64,000 nt of DNA from an uncultured Pelagibacteraceae bacterium (lineage in GTDB: Bacteria; Pseudomonadota; Alphaproteobacteria; Pelagibacterales; Pelagibacteraceae), in NCBI GenBank assembly GCA_902614835.1, contig CACMMU010000003.1, positions 1-64,000 of the forward strand. Reading direction: 5' to 3'. Of the stretch, positions 11,036 to 21,425 are shown in pieces. Numbering within the stretch: the first letter of the stretch is position 1; each line of letters opens with the position of its first letter. Made by a program: the position numbers and the translations under genes. The notes under the pieces are model-generated. The model saw nothing but the letters and a program-made list of their open reading frames with translations. It was not told where the DNA came from and ran no database searches.

Positions 11036-12587
11036 AATAATATTTCATAAATATTCTATTTATATTTTCTTATTTTTATTTTCTTTCTTTTTTAATTTTT
11101 ATTATGGATACAGAGGGGTTCTTCCATTAGATAGTTTCTTAATTTTTGACTCAGGTTACTTTGTTTTAAATGGAGAATATCCTTTCAGAGATTACTGGAC
11201 CATAACAGGACCATTGTTAGATTATTTACAATCCATTTTTTTCTATATACTTGATGTGAAATGGATTAGCTATGTTGTTCATGCATCTTTATTTAATTTC
11301 CTAATAGTTTTATTTTCATATTTTTTTTTTATAAGAATTGGGCTTAACCTTTTTTTTTCCACATTATATTCTTTTGGTGTAGCAATACTTGCTTATCCGC
11401 AAATAGGAACACCCTTTCCAGATCACCATGCATTTATTTTTGGAGTTATTTCTATGTACTTTATGCTGTCAGCAATCCAGCGAGATAAAATAAATGATTA
11501 TTTTTTTGTGACCTTATTTCTTTTTCTTTCATTTTTATCAAAACAAATTATTGCTTTTTATATTGGTATTTTTTTTACGCTAATTTTTTTATACAACTTA
11601 ATTTATATTAAGAAAAATAACTTAAAAAAAACAATTTATTTTTTATTAGGAGCATTCGTTCCACTACTTGTTTTTATAGTTTTTTTAAAATCATCCGGAA
11701 CAAACCTAATTAATTTTGTAATACAGTATATTTTGTATCCATCAACAATAGGAGAATCTAGAATTATTGAGATGAATTTAGATTTCAATACTTTGATAGG
11801 ACAGTTTAAATTTTTATATATATGCCTTATTCCAGCTATATTAATTTTTTTTTACAATATTATTCTTAAAAAAAAGAAAATTATTAAAAAAAAAGAAATC
11901 TTAATTTTTCTAACCTTTATTGGTTCAATATTAATATTTATATATAGTCAAATTCTTACCAAAAATCAGATATTTATTTTCAGTCTAATTCCTATGTGCT
12001 TAGGTTTTTCCCACACATACATCCAAAAATATTTTAATAAAAAATATTTAGTTTATGGAATAATATTTTTATTTTTATTTACCACAACAAAGTACCATTT
12101 AAGATTCAATGAAAATAAAAAATTTATGGAACTTGCTGAAGTTAATATAAATAAATCTATAAACGGGGAGAGAATTGAAAAAAGTTTATCTGGTCTTAGA
12201 TGGATTACCCATCTTTATCCAGATAATCCAGACAATGAAGTTAATCTCTTAGCAGAAAGCCTAAATATTATTAAGTCTGACAAAAACAATAAAATTATTA
12301 TTACAGATTATTTATTTTTTTCTGCTTTGACAGAAAATGCATTCTCTTCACCAAATAAATGGCATGATATTCGAAGCGTACCTTCTCAAAAAAACGAATT
12401 TTACGAGCACTATAAAGATTTCTTTTTTTCAAAAATTAAAAAAAATAAAATAGAAAGAATTTACTTTGTGGGTCACTATAAAGAAATTTTTTTGACTAAT
12501 TTAGTCAACGATCAAAAATGTATTAAAAGAGAGGAAATTAATGAGTTTTTAAGCAGCTATGAATTGAAAGGGTGTAAAGTCTTTTAA
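11004..12587 (+). CDS. polytopic membrane protein, GT-C glycosyltransferase-like
   Basis: Function is not firmly recognised. The product of up to 527 residues has about ten strongly hydrophobic helices followed by a soluble C-terminal region from about residue 375. Near the N-terminus, the first extracytoplasmic loop carries acidic and aromatic residues in [20 protein letters not shown] and [14 protein letters not shown], a layout like lipid-linked sugar glycosyltransferases of the GT-C fold. The start is uncertain: a GTG at 11004 overlaps mdh by 32 bases, and TTG codons at 11016 and 11028 are alternatives. Its stop overlaps that of the convergent gene within a TTAA. Very AT-rich, with many Phe, Ile and Lys codons. 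Confidence 0.7.
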   Translation: MQKKLTLNLIKIIFHKYSIYIFLFLFSFFFNFYYGYRGVLPLDSFLIFDSGYFVLNGEYPFRDYWTITGPLLDYLQSIFFYILDVKWISYVVHASLFNFLIVLFSYFFFIRIGLNLFFSTLYSFGVAILAYPQIGTPFPDHHAFIFGVISMYFMLSAIQRDKINDYFFVTLFLFLSFLSKQIIAFYIGIFFTLIFLYNLIYIKKNNLKKTIYFLLGAFVPLLVFIVFLKSSGTNLINFVIQYILYPSTIGESRIIEMNLDFNTLIGQFKFLYICLIPAILIFFYNIILKKKKIIKKKEILIFLTFIGSILIFIYSQILTKNQIFIFSLIPMCLGFSHTYIQKYFNKKYLVYGIIFLFLFTTTKYHLRFNENKKFMELAEVNINKSINGERIEKSLSGLRWITHLYPDNPDNEVNLLAESLNIIKSDKNNKIIITDYLFFSALTENAFSSPNKWHDIRSVPSQKNEFYEHYKDFFFSKIKKNKIERIYFVGHYKEIFLTNLVNDQKCIKREEINEFLSSYELKGCKVF

Positions 12588-14254
12588 TAGTCTGTTTTCC
12601 TGTATACTTCATTTATTATTATATTTCCCTTTTTAGTCTCAAATATTTTCTTATATTTTTTTGGTATATTAAATTTTCGTTGATATTTAGGATTACTATC
12701 AAAAACATAATTTGTAAAAATATAATCTTGATTTAAATTCGCATTACCAGAAAAAATAATATTTTTGACTTTTTCCTTATCAAACATATATCTACTATAT
12801 TCAAAAGGTGTGAAGCTTGCAGTGCCAATATCAATTTTTTTATTATTACTATCAATTATAATTTTTTCTAAGGATCTTTGATTCGCCAGACCCCAATAAT
12901 CTATTACAAATAATTTGTTAGCATTCTTTTCCACAATAAAATTAAAATATACATTTTGAAAAGGGTGTAATTTATAAATGTTGTGAGCATTAAGAAATAT
13001 CGAAAAGAATATTAATAAAACAAATAAAAATTTTAACTTTTTCATGCTAAAATAAATTTTGCTAAGCCCATTAGTAGATAAATAAATTAAGAATGGATAA
13101 ATAAAGTATAGTTGCCGCCATCCATTATATAATGAGGAATTTAATAAAATTACTATAAAAAGGGGACATAAAAAAGATGAAAGCATAAAAACATCTATTT
13201 TTTCTTCATCACTTTTCCAAAAATTTTCCTCAAAATTGGGTTTATCTGAACTTATAAAATTTTCAAAAAATTTTTTCGTTATATAGAATATTCCAAATAA
13301 AAGAAAAGCAATGTAAATAAAAGGCATTGAAATAAAAATCCACACCACAGGGTAGTGCCAAGGTAAATTATTAGCTTTAATATATTCTCCAAAATAAAAT
13401 ACTGAACCTTGCCATCCGTATTTTTTAAAATATGTAAAAGCATCAAAAAAATTATTTATTGGATCTTCCCATAAATAAGGCCAAAAAATATATGTGAAAA
13501 AAAAATAAGATGTTCCAAAAACTAAAAAAGAAAAAATTTTTTTTTGTAAATTAACTTTATTTTTATAACTTTGGATTAAAAAAAAAGTAATAAATAAAAG
13601 TAAATAAAAAACCCCCATAACTCTGATACTTGTTGCTAGTCCAAGAAATAATGAAAATAATATGATGTTCTTATATTTTATCTTTTTCAGCAACTTAATT
13701 GCAAAATAAATAGCTATGACGAGCAAAGACATAAATATTATATCTTTGCAATTATAAAATGAATTTCCAAATATTCTTGGTGAGCTTATGTAAAAAAAAT
13801 ATCCAATCAATGGTATGATGTTATTTTGAAATCTATTTCTAATTAAAAATAAAAAAAAAATACTTGATAAATAAAATATAAAAAAATTTGCTAAATGCTT
13901 TGTTTGATAAATATTTTTTGCTTCATCAATATGAAAATAATTTTCAATATAAACTAAAAAGGTATCAAAGATTGATCCATATTGAATAAAAGCACCCTCT
14001 TTTAAAGCTTTTGCCCACTCCATTTTTTCAAAATTATTCTTTAGCGAATTAATATTTTCTGATCCATTGAAAAAATTTTCTAAAATCCATATATACCAAT
14101 AGTATCCCGATGCTCTTTGAAATGGTTCATCAACACTTATTCCATAATCTTTATAGATATTAAGGCCTAGAATTAAAAAAAGTAGGAATATTAGGTATAC
14201 AAAACAATCAAATATTTTTTTTTTAATAAATTTTTTTTTGATTACTTGATTCAT
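12584..14254 (-). CDS. polytopic membrane protein, PMT/ArnT-like glycosyltransferase candidate
   Basis: A 556-residue membrane protein with about ten helices. After the first helix comes YGISVDEPFQRASGYYW with the acidic pair D42-E43, the pattern used by GT-C enzymes that transfer sugars from polyprenyl phosphate donors. A second loop shows SPRIFGNSFYNCKDIIFM, also typical of such families. The C-terminal third is a soluble periplasmic-type domain. The likely role is modification of a surface glycan or lipid; donor and acceptor are unknown. It faces the convergent GT-like gene at its 3' end and is 17 bases downstream of the methyltransferase, so the last two form a minus-strand pair. Confidence 0.75.
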   Translation of the reverse strand: MNQVIKKKFIKKKIFDCFVYLIFLLFLILGLNIYKDYGISVDEPFQRASGYYWYIWILENFFNGSENINSLKNNFEKMEWAKALKEGAFIQYGSIFDTFLVYIENYFHIDEAKNIYQTKHLANFFIFYLSSIFFLFLIRNRFQNNIIPLIGYFFYISSPRIFGNSFYNCKDIIFMSLLVIAIYFAIKLLKKIKYKNIILFSLFLGLATSIRVMGVFYLLLFITFFLIQSYKNKVNLQKKIFSFLVFGTSYFFFTYIFWPYLWEDPINNFFDAFTYFKKYGWQGSVFYFGEYIKANNLPWHYPVVWIFISMPFIYIAFLLFGIFYITKKFFENFISSDKPNFEENFWKSDEEKIDVFMLSSFLCPLFIVILLNSSLYNGWRQLYFIYPFLIYLSTNGLSKIYFSMKKLKFLFVLLIFFSIFLNAHNIYKLHPFQNVYFNFIVEKNANKLFVIDYWGLANQRSLEKIIIDSNNKKIDIGTASFTPFEYSRYMFDKEKVKNIIFSGNANLNQDYIFTNYVFDSNPKYQRKFNIPKKYKKIFETKKGNIIINEVYRKTDY

Positions 14255-14271
14255 GCAAATCTAGTTATACT

Positions 14272-15078
14272 CTATATCTTTTCCAAAACTATCTGTCTTC
14301 CTGATGCAAATACATTTGGTAAAAGCTTAATTAAAATTTTATCAATGACATTTATTAATTTTAGAAAAAAATTATTCATTGGTAAACAGAATGTTTTTGA
14401 AGTAACACCCCCAGAATTGAAAAAAATCAAACATTCAACTAATTTTTCATGTTTAATTTTAAAGTAACTACCTAAGTGTTTACTAAAATTTTTTTTGTCG
14501 TCAAATATTAAATTTGAAACAGCTATATTTCCTGCCCACAAATCTTCCTCATCACTTTTAGGTTTTTTTTCATCCCACACATTTACTGTAAAATCAAAAC
14601 CTTCATGTTTCATTATTGTTGTTGCCAGTTGTAACAATACAGAACAATAAGGTTCAAAAATTATTAGTTTGCCATTTTTTTTTAAAATTCTATTCATCTC
14701 TTTAAAAAATTTCATAGGATAAGGTATGTGATGAATCATATTTGAAGCTATTACAAAATTGAAACTTTCACTTTGAAAACCAGTTTCTTGTGCATCTATA
14801 TTCTTGTAATCTAAATGATCGTAGTTACTCAGATCTGATATTTTGAAATTTTTGCAATTTATAAAGTGTTTTGCAAATCCTGCACCCGAACCTAATTCAA
14901 CCCCATGATCGTTTATACCAATAAAATTATTCATCCATCCAAATCTTTCTTTTAATAAAAATCTTAGATTTGTAGATCTTTTTTCTTCAAACATTTTTAT
15001 TGCCGATTTAACATCGGCAAGGATTTGCATTTTGTTTGCTTTTTTTGAAAATTGAACTTTATTTTTAATTTTTAACAT
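14272..15078 (-). CDS. class I SAM-dependent methyltransferase
   Basis: A 268-residue methyltransferase of the Methyltransf_11 kind. Motif I is GVELGSGAGFAKHFI near residue 59, the acidic end of strand 2 follows in KISDLSNYDHLDY, and the post-motif NFVIASNMIHHIPYP and GKLIIFEPYC correspond to later strands. The substrate is not evident. Because it precedes a GT-C-like gene in the same direction, a surface-polysaccharide or lipid-linked substrate is the simplest inference. It is transcribed divergently from sucC with only 36 bases between the two starts, so both promoters must overlap in that gap or lie inside the genes. Confidence 0.8.
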   Translation of the reverse strand: MLKIKNKVQFSKKANKMQILADVKSAIKMFEEKRSTNLRFLLKERFGWMNNFIGINDHGVELGSGAGFAKHFINCKNFKISDLSNYDHLDYKNIDAQETGFQSESFNFVIASNMIHHIPYPMKFFKEMNRILKKNGKLIIFEPYCSVLLQLATTIMKHEGFDFTVNVWDEKKPKSDEEDLWAGNIAVSNLIFDDKKNFSKHLGSYFKIKHEKLVECLIFFNSGGVTSKTFCLPMNNFFLKLINVIDKILIKLLPNVFASGRQIVLEKI

Positions 15079-15114
15079 AACATTTATACTAAAAAGCTAT
15101 ATATTAATTAATAT

Positions 15115-16272
15115 ATGAACATTCACGAACATCAAGCAAAAGAAATACTTAGAGATTTTGGAGCCCCAGTATCAAACGGCGTAGTTATTTTAAAACCAGA
15201 AGAATTAAACGAAAAAATTAAAATTCTTAAATCTAAACAAGTAGTTTTAAAAGCTCAAATTCATGCAGGAGGTAGAGGTAAAGCTGGTGGTGTAAAGTTA
15301 GTAAACAAATCAGATTGTGAAAACAAAATCAAAGATTTTTTTGGAAAAACTCTTGTAACACATCAAACAGGACCAGAAGGAAAAAAAGTAAAAAGAGTAT
15401 ATATTCAAGAAGCATACGATATCGATAAAGAATTTTATTTATCGTGTCTTATTGACAGAGAAAGTTCAAAAATAACCTTTATTAGTAGCACCGAAGGAGG
15501 TGTGGATATCGAGTCAGTTGCAAAAAAAACACCAAATAAAATTATAACAACAAAAATTGACCTTAAAGAAAATTTAGAAAATGAAGAAATCGAAGATATT
15601 ATTAAAATTTTTAAATTGGACAAAAATCAAAAGAAAGATGGAATTAATTTAATAAATTCTCTTTATAAAATTTTAATTAAAAAGGACGCCTCTTTAATTG
15701 AGATTAACCCTTTAGTAATAACTAAACAAAAAAAACTTATATGTTTAGATGCAAAGATGAATTTTGATGACAATGCATTATTTAGAAGACCAGAAATTCT
15801 TAAATTAAGAGATCTTAACGAAGAAGAGCCCGCAGAAATTGAAGCAAGCAAACATGGTTTAGCTTATATAAAATTAAATGGTACGATTGGTTGTATGGTC
15901 AATGGCGCAGGGTTGGCTATGGCAACCATGGATATAATTAAATTATATGGACAAGAGCCAGCAAATTTCTTGGATGTTGGTGGTGGAGCATCAAAAGAAC
16001 AAGTAATAGAAGCTTTTAAATTAATATTATCAGACAAAAAAGTAAAAGGTATTTTAATAAATATATTTGGAGGGATTATGCGTTGTGATGTACTCGCACA
16101 AGGTCTCGTTGATGCTGCAAAGGAAACTAACATAAAACTACCTTTAGTAGTAAGGCTTGCTGGAACAAATTTTGAACAGGGTAAAGAAATTTTAAATAAA
16201 TCAGGTTTAAAAATCTTATCTGCAAGTGATTTAAATGATGCAGCAAAAAAAATAGTGGATGCTATAAAATAA
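15115..16272 (+). CDS. sucC: succinyl-CoA synthetase (ADP-forming) beta subunit
   Basis: SucC supplies the ATP-grasp and specificity region of succinyl-CoA synthetase, which makes ATP from succinyl-CoA. The 385 residues are standard, opening MNIHEHQAKEILRDFGAPV, with VLKAQIHAGGRGKAGGVKLV for nucleotide binding, EINPLVITK, and the CoA-ligase part GAGLAMATMDIIK, ANFLDVGGGAS and NIFGGIMRCDVLAQG. sucD starts directly after the stop. Then sucA-sucB-lpdA follow, so the enzymes converting 2-oxoglutarate to succinate are in one directional block. Confidence 0.98.
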   Translation: MNIHEHQAKEILRDFGAPVSNGVVILKPEELNEKIKILKSKQVVLKAQIHAGGRGKAGGVKLVNKSDCENKIKDFFGKTLVTHQTGPEGKKVKRVYIQEAYDIDKEFYLSCLIDRESSKITFISSTEGGVDIESVAKKTPNKIITTKIDLKENLENEEIEDIIKIFKLDKNQKKDGINLINSLYKILIKKDASLIEINPLVITKQKKLICLDAKMNFDDNALFRRPEILKLRDLNEEEPAEIEASKHGLAYIKLNGTIGCMVNGAGLAMATMDIIKLYGQEPANFLDVGGGASKEQVIEAFKLILSDKKVKGILINIFGGIMRCDVLAQGLVDAAKETNIKLPLVVRLAGTNFEQGKEILNKSGLKILSASDLNDAAKKIVDAIK

Positions 16273-17148
16273 ATGTCAGTACTTGTGAATAAAAATACGA
16301 AAGTTATATGTCAAGGATTTACCGGAACTCATGGAACTTTCCACTCTGAACAAGCATTAAAATATGGAACTAAACTTGTGGGCGGAGTTACACCAAAAAA
16401 GGGTGGACAAAAACATCTAGGTCTTCCTGTTTTTAATACAGTTGTTGAAGCAAAAGATAAAACTGGTGCCAACGCTACAATGATATACGTTCCACCGAAA
16501 TTTGCTGCCTCAGCAATTATAGAAGCAATAAATGCGAATTTAGATTTAATAGTTTGTATAACCGAGGGTATTCCAGTTATGGACATGGTAAAAGTCAAAC
16601 AATCTTTAAAAAAAAGTAAAAGCAGATTAATCGGTCCAAATTGTCCTGGAATAATAACACCTGATGAATGCAAAATTGGTATTATGCCAGGTAACATTCA
16701 TAAAAAAGGTACTGTAGGAATTGTATCCAGATCTGGAACACTTACCTACGAAGCAGTAGCTCAAACTTCGTTAAATGGTCTAGGACAATCTACTTGTATT
16801 GGCATCGGAGGCGATCCAATCAATGGAACAAATTTTATTGATTGTTTAGATTTATTTTTAAAAGACGAAGATACTCATTCAATTGTAATGATAGGTGAAA
16901 TTGGAGGTTCAGCCGAAGAGGAGGCTGCAGAATTTTTAAAAAGATCTAAAATTAAGAAGCCAACAGTAGGTTTTGTCGCTGGACTAACTGCTCCAGCTGG
17001 AAGAAGGATGGGACACGCTGGCGCAATAATATCTGGTGGCAAAGGTGGCGCAGAAGATAAAATAGAAGTGATGAAATCTGCTGGAATTACCATATCAAAG
17101 TCCCCAGCTGATATTGGAAAAACTCTTTTCACAAAACTAAAAATTTAA
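16273..17148 (+). CDS. sucD: succinyl-CoA synthetase alpha subunit
   Basis: SucD binds CoA and carries the phosphohistidine intermediate. The 291 residues show the CoA-binding start [55 protein letters not shown] and the active-site histidine in [14 protein letters not shown] near residue 247. The ATG abuts the sucC stop. A 34-base gap leads to sucA. No unusual residue or length change is seen. Confidence 0.98.
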   Translation: MSVLVNKNTKVICQGFTGTHGTFHSEQALKYGTKLVGGVTPKKGGQKHLGLPVFNTVVEAKDKTGANATMIYVPPKFAASAIIEAINANLDLIVCITEGIPVMDMVKVKQSLKKSKSRLIGPNCPGIITPDECKIGIMPGNIHKKGTVGIVSRSGTLTYEAVAQTSLNGLGQSTCIGIGGDPINGTNFIDCLDLFLKDEDTHSIVMIGEIGGSAEEEAAEFLKRSKIKKPTVGFVAGLTAPAGRRMGHAGAIISGGKGGAEDKIEVMKSAGITISKSPADIGKTLFTKLKI

Positions 17149-17182
17149 AAATTAAATTTTTATGTTAATATAGTCATAAATA

Positions 17183-20086
17183 ATGTCAGTTAATAAAGAT
17201 AACAATATTTTTGAAAAAACATCATTTTTAGGAAACAATAGTTCTGAATTTGTAGAAACATTGTATGCGGAATACCTTAATAACCCCAGCAATTTACCTA
17301 TAGAATGGAAAAAATTTTTCGAGGGACTTAATGAAAAAAGAGAAAAAATAATTAAAAATGCCAATGGCCCTAGTTGGTCTCCTAAAAAAAAAATTAAACC
17401 TCTTTCGAAAGATCCTCAAAGTGATTTTTACAAAAAAAATAATGATCAAGATATTTCAGTTAACAGCAAAAATATTCTAGATGCAGCAAAGGACTCAGTT
17501 AGAGCAAACATGCTAGTGAGGGCTTATAGGATTAGAGGGCATCTGATTTCTAATTTAGATCCTCTTAAACTTCAAAAGCCTGAAGAACATTCAGAATTAA
17601 AACCAGAAACTTATGGTTTCTCTGAAAAAGATGAAAATAAAAAAATATTTTTAGATGGAGTTCTTGGAATTCAGACAGCCACATTAAAAGAAATATTAAC
17701 AATTACAAAAAAAACATATTGTCAGAATATCGGCTTTGAGTTTATGCATATGTCCGACCCCGAAGAGAGACAATGGATTAGAGATAGAATTGAGGGCAAA
17801 GAAAAAGAAATAAAATTTACTGAGAATGGCAAAAAAGCAATACTAAATAAACTGGTAGAGGCAGAAGGGTTTGAAAAATTTCTACATGTTAAATTTGTTG
17901 GTACTAAAAGATTTGGATTAGATGGAGCAGAATCTCTTATACCTGCTTTAGAACAGATTATTAAGCGAGGTGGTCACTTAGGAGTTAAAGAAGTAAAAAT
18001 TGGTATGCCACACAGAGGGAGATTAAATGTTCTTGCTAATATGATGCAAAAACCATTCAAAGCAATTTTTAAAGAATTTTTTGGCCAGAGTATAACCTCA
18101 AAGAAAGATTTTGAAGGTGATGTAAAATATCATTTAGGAGCTTCCGCAAATAGAGAGTTTGATAAAAACCTAGTTCATATAAGTTTGACAGATAATCCAT
18201 CACATTTGGAAGCTGTAAATCCTGTAGTATTAGGCCAAGTTAGAGCAAAACAATTTTTTCACAAAGACAAAGAAAGAAAAAAAGTTGTTCCAGTTTTAAT
18301 TCATGGAGATGCAGCATTTGCAGGACAAGGAGTAGTAGCTGAGTGCTTTGCAATGTCTGGATTACCAGGACATAATACTGGAGGAACTATTCATATAATT
18401 GTAAATAACCAAATTGGTTTCACAACCGCACCAAGATTTGCTAGATCCTCCCCTTATCCCTCTGACTTAGCTAAGATGGTCCAAGCACCAATTTTTCATG
18501 TAAACGGAGATGATCCAGAAGCAGTCGTTCATTGTGCAAAAATTGCTACTGAGTTTAGACAAAAATTTAATAGAGATGTGGTAATAGACATGGTTTGTTA
18601 TCGGAGATTTGGTCATAACGAAGGCGACGAACCCTCTTTCACTCAACCATTGATGTACAAAAAGATAAGACAACACCCGACAACATTACAAACATATGGA
18701 AAAAAATTGATCAATGAAGGTTTAATTTCTCTTGATGACATTGAAAAAAGAAAAAAAGAATTTAAAGATTTTCTAAACACAGAATTTTCAGAGGCAAAAA
18801 ACTATAAAGTTAAAATGAAATGGTTTGATGGTGTTTGGTCTAGATTTAAACCTGAAATAGGTCAAGATAGAAGAGGTGTTACCGGAGTAGATAAAAAAGA
18901 TTTGATATTAATTGGAAAAAAAATTACTGAAATTCCAAAAAACTTTAATGTTCATAAAACTTTGCTTAAACTTTTTGAAAATAAGAGAAAAATGTTTGAA
19001 AGCAACCAACCAATTGATTGGGCTACCTCAGAAACTCTTGCATTCGGAACTCTTTTAAATGAAGGTTTTTCTGTTAGGCTTTCCGGTCAAGACTCTGGAA
19101 GAGGAACTTTTAGTCAAAGACATTCAGTATTAAGAAATCAAGATAATCACGACAGATATATTCCTCTAAATCACATATCAAAAAATCAAAAAAGATTTGA
19201 GATTATAGACAGTCTTTTATCTGAACTTGGAGTTCTAGGATTTGAATTCGGTTACTCTTTATCAGAACCTGAGACACTTGTTTTATGGGAAGCTCAATTT
19301 GGAGATTTTTCAAATGGAGCTCAAGTTGTTATAGACCAATTTATTTCATCTGGTGAGTCAAAGTGGTCAAGAGCAAGCGGTTTAGTAATGTTACTTCCAC
19401 ATGGTTACGAAGGTCAAGGACCTGAGCATTCATCAGCTAGACTTGAAAGATTTTTACAGTTATGTGCACAAGATAATTTACAAGTTGTAAATTGCACAAC
19501 ACCAGCTAATTACTTCCATGCTTTAAGGAGACAAATGCACAGGAATTTTAGAAAGCCATTAGTAGTTATGACACCCAAGTCATTGCTTAGAAACAAAAGA
19601 TGTATTTCATATATAGAGGATTTTACTAAGCAAAATAGTTTTCATAGAATTCTTAAGGACAGTGCATATTTAGATGGCAGTAAATTAATTGAATTAAAAA
19701 AAGATAAAAAAATTAAAAAAGTCGTGATGTGTTCCGGAAAAATATATTACGATTTGATAGACGCTAGAGAGAAAGTGAAAGACGACAAGACTGTTTTAAT
19801 AAGAATAGAACAATTATATCCATTCCCAGTCAAACATCTTGGAAAAGAATTAAAAAAATATAAAGATGCTAAGTTTTTTTGGTGCCAGGAAGAACCAATG
19901 AATATGGGAGGATGGAATACTGCCAGGTATTACATAGACAGAACACTAGAAATCATTCGAGTAAAAGGCGAAAAAGTTAACTATATAGGAAGAAACGCTG
20001 CGGCATCACCAGCAACAGGAAATCTGAACAAACATCTTGCAGAACAAAAAGAAATATTAGAAAAGGTATTTGATAGAAAAAAATAA
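17183..20086 (+). CDS. sucA: 2-oxoglutarate dehydrogenase E1 component
   Basis: SucA is the thiamine-diphosphate enzyme that decarboxylates 2-oxoglutarate and acylates the lipoyl group of SucB. The 967 residues (933 in E. coli) start with the family's FVETLYAEYLNNPSNLPIEW N-terminal helix region, and show GMPHRGRLNVLANMM, the ThDP/Mg site HGDAAFAGQGVVAECFAMSG (two blocks), NNQIGFTTAP, RRFGHNEGDEP and the second half with RLSGQDSGRGTFSQRHSV and LPHGYEGQGPEHSSAR. sucB follows directly after the stop codon. Assignment is secure. Confidence 0.98.
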   Translation: MSVNKDNNIFEKTSFLGNNSSEFVETLYAEYLNNPSNLPIEWKKFFEGLNEKREKIIKNANGPSWSPKKKIKPLSKDPQSDFYKKNNDQDISVNSKNILDAAKDSVRANMLVRAYRIRGHLISNLDPLKLQKPEEHSELKPETYGFSEKDENKKIFLDGVLGIQTATLKEILTITKKTYCQNIGFEFMHMSDPEERQWIRDRIEGKEKEIKFTENGKKAILNKLVEAEGFEKFLHVKFVGTKRFGLDGAESLIPALEQIIKRGGHLGVKEVKIGMPHRGRLNVLANMMQKPFKAIFKEFFGQSITSKKDFEGDVKYHLGASANREFDKNLVHISLTDNPSHLEAVNPVVLGQVRAKQFFHKDKERKKVVPVLIHGDAAFAGQGVVAECFAMSGLPGHNTGGTIHIIVNNQIGFTTAPRFARSSPYPSDLAKMVQAPIFHVNGDDPEAVVHCAKIATEFRQKFNRDVVIDMVCYRRFGHNEGDEPSFTQPLMYKKIRQHPTTLQTYGKKLINEGLISLDDIEKRKKEFKDFLNTEFSEAKNYKVKMKWFDGVWSRFKPEIGQDRRGVTGVDKKDLILIGKKITEIPKNFNVHKTLLKLFENKRKMFESNQPIDWATSETLAFGTLLNEGFSVRLSGQDSGRGTFSQRHSVLRNQDNHDRYIPLNHISKNQKRFEIIDSLLSELGVLGFEFGYSLSEPETLVLWEAQFGDFSNGAQVVIDQFISSGESKWSRASGLVMLLPHGYEGQGPEHSSARLERFLQLCAQDNLQVVNCTTPANYFHALRRQMHRNFRKPLVVMTPKSLLRNKRCISYIEDFTKQNSFHRILKDSAYLDGSKLIELKKDKKIKKVVMCSGKIYYDLIDAREKVKDDKTVLIRIEQLYPFPVKHLGKELKKYKDAKFFWCQEEPMNMGGWNTARYYIDRTLEIIRVKGEKVNYIGRNAAASPATGNLNKHLAEQKEILEKVFDRKK

Positions 20087-21424
20087 ATGTCAGAAAAAAT
20101 TGTAGTTCCAACATTAGGTGAGTCAGTTACAGAAGCAACGGTATCCAAATGGCTTAAGACCGAGGGTGAAAGTGTAGACTCAGACGAACCTTTAGTAGAA
20201 CTAGAAACAGATAAAGTAAATGTAGAAGTGCCATCACCTTTAAGTGGCGTCTTAGAAAAAATAAATGTTAAAGAAGGACAAACTGTTGAAGTAGGTACAT
20301 TATTAGGAAGTGTTAATTCTGAAACAACATCACAGACTGAAAAACCAATAGAAAAAAATAAAAAATATACGCCCCCATTAAAAGAAGAAGATCCTTTAAT
20401 AAATGTAGATCAGCAAGTAACTTTATTTGAGAAACCTCAAGAGAAAAAAAATAAAAAAACAACAAGTAATGGAGTTAAACCGCTAATACTAGATAAACAA
20501 GAGAAGGAAGAACCTTTGATTTTAAAAGAGGAATTTTCCCAACCTAATGTAGAAAAAAATCAAATTAAAAAACAAGCTTCACCTTCTGCAAGAAAAATCG
20601 CAGAGGAACAAAGAATTGATCTGAACGATGTAACAGGATCTGGAAAGCGCGGTACAATTTTAAAAGAAGATTTAATAAATCTTATGGGGTCAAAACCCTT
20701 GCCTAATAAAAGAAGAGATGCATACGGCGAGGAAGAAAGAGTCAGAATGACGAGATTGAGAATGACAATAGCCAAGAGATTAAAAGAAGCCCAAAATAAT
20801 GCAGCAATGCTAACAACTTTTAATGAAGTAGATATGTCCGAGATAATGCAAATGAGAAAGAACCATCAATCTGAGTTTCAAAAAAAATACGGAGTTAAAC
20901 TTGGGTTTATGTCTTTTTTCGTTAAGTCCTGTATTAGTGCATTAAAAAATTACCCTGCGGTCAATGCAGAAATACAAAATGATGAAATCGTTTATAAAAA
21001 TTATTACAACATTAGTTTTGCAGTTGGAACCGATAGAGGTTTAGTTGTTCCAGTTTTAAGGAATTCTGATCAGATGTCCTTCGCAGATATTGAAAAAAAT
21101 ATAGCTTTGTTAGGTGACAAAGCTCGTAATGGAAAAATTACTATTGAAGATTTGCAAGGAGGTACTTTTACAATTACTAACGGAGGAATTTATGGCTCAA
21201 TGTTATCTACCCCTATTTTAAATCCACCTCAATCCGGAGTACTCGGGATGCATAATATAATTGAACGGGCTGTAGTTAAGGATGGCAATATTATAGTTAG
21301 ACCAATGATGTATTTAGCTTTATCTTATGATCATAGGATTATTGATGGAAAAGAAGCCGTTTCGTTTTTAAAAAATGTAAAAGATTTTCTTGAAGATCCA
21401 AAAAGACTTTTTTTAGACTTATAA
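20087..21424 (+). CDS. sucB: dihydrolipoamide succinyltransferase (2-oxoglutarate dehydrogenase E2)
   Basis: SucB is the E2 core of the 2-oxoglutarate dehydrogenase complex. One lipoyl domain (residues 1-75) has its lysine in [15 protein letters not shown] Lys/Glu/Pro-rich linker is followed by the E1/E3-binding domain around [25 protein letters not shown] (residues about 160-195) and the catalytic domain with [12 protein letters not shown] and the acetyltransferase-type active site [14 protein letters not shown]. The 445 residues fit the family. It abuts sucA, and lpdA (E3) follows after one base, giving the whole complex in order E1-E2-E3. Confidence 0.97.
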   Translation: MSEKIVVPTLGESVTEATVSKWLKTEGESVDSDEPLVELETDKVNVEVPSPLSGVLEKINVKEGQTVEVGTLLGSVNSETTSQTEKPIEKNKKYTPPLKEEDPLINVDQQVTLFEKPQEKKNKKTTSNGVKPLILDKQEKEEPLILKEEFSQPNVEKNQIKKQASPSARKIAEEQRIDLNDVTGSGKRGTILKEDLINLMGSKPLPNKRRDAYGEEERVRMTRLRMTIAKRLKEAQNNAAMLTTFNEVDMSEIMQMRKNHQSEFQKKYGVKLGFMSFFVKSCISALKNYPAVNAEIQNDEIVYKNYYNISFAVGTDRGLVVPVLRNSDQMSFADIEKNIALLGDKARNGKITIEDLQGGTFTITNGGIYGSMLSTPILNPPQSGVLGMHNIIERAVVKDGNIIVRPMMYLALSYDHRIIDGKEAVSFLKNVKDFLEDPKRLFLDL

Positions 21425-21425
21425 A

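Noticed and set aside
14246-14467. 73-codon plus-strand frame opposite the methyltransferase 3' end
   Set aside because: It lies within the antisense of a clear coding gene, has no family resemblance, and looks like a shadow frame.
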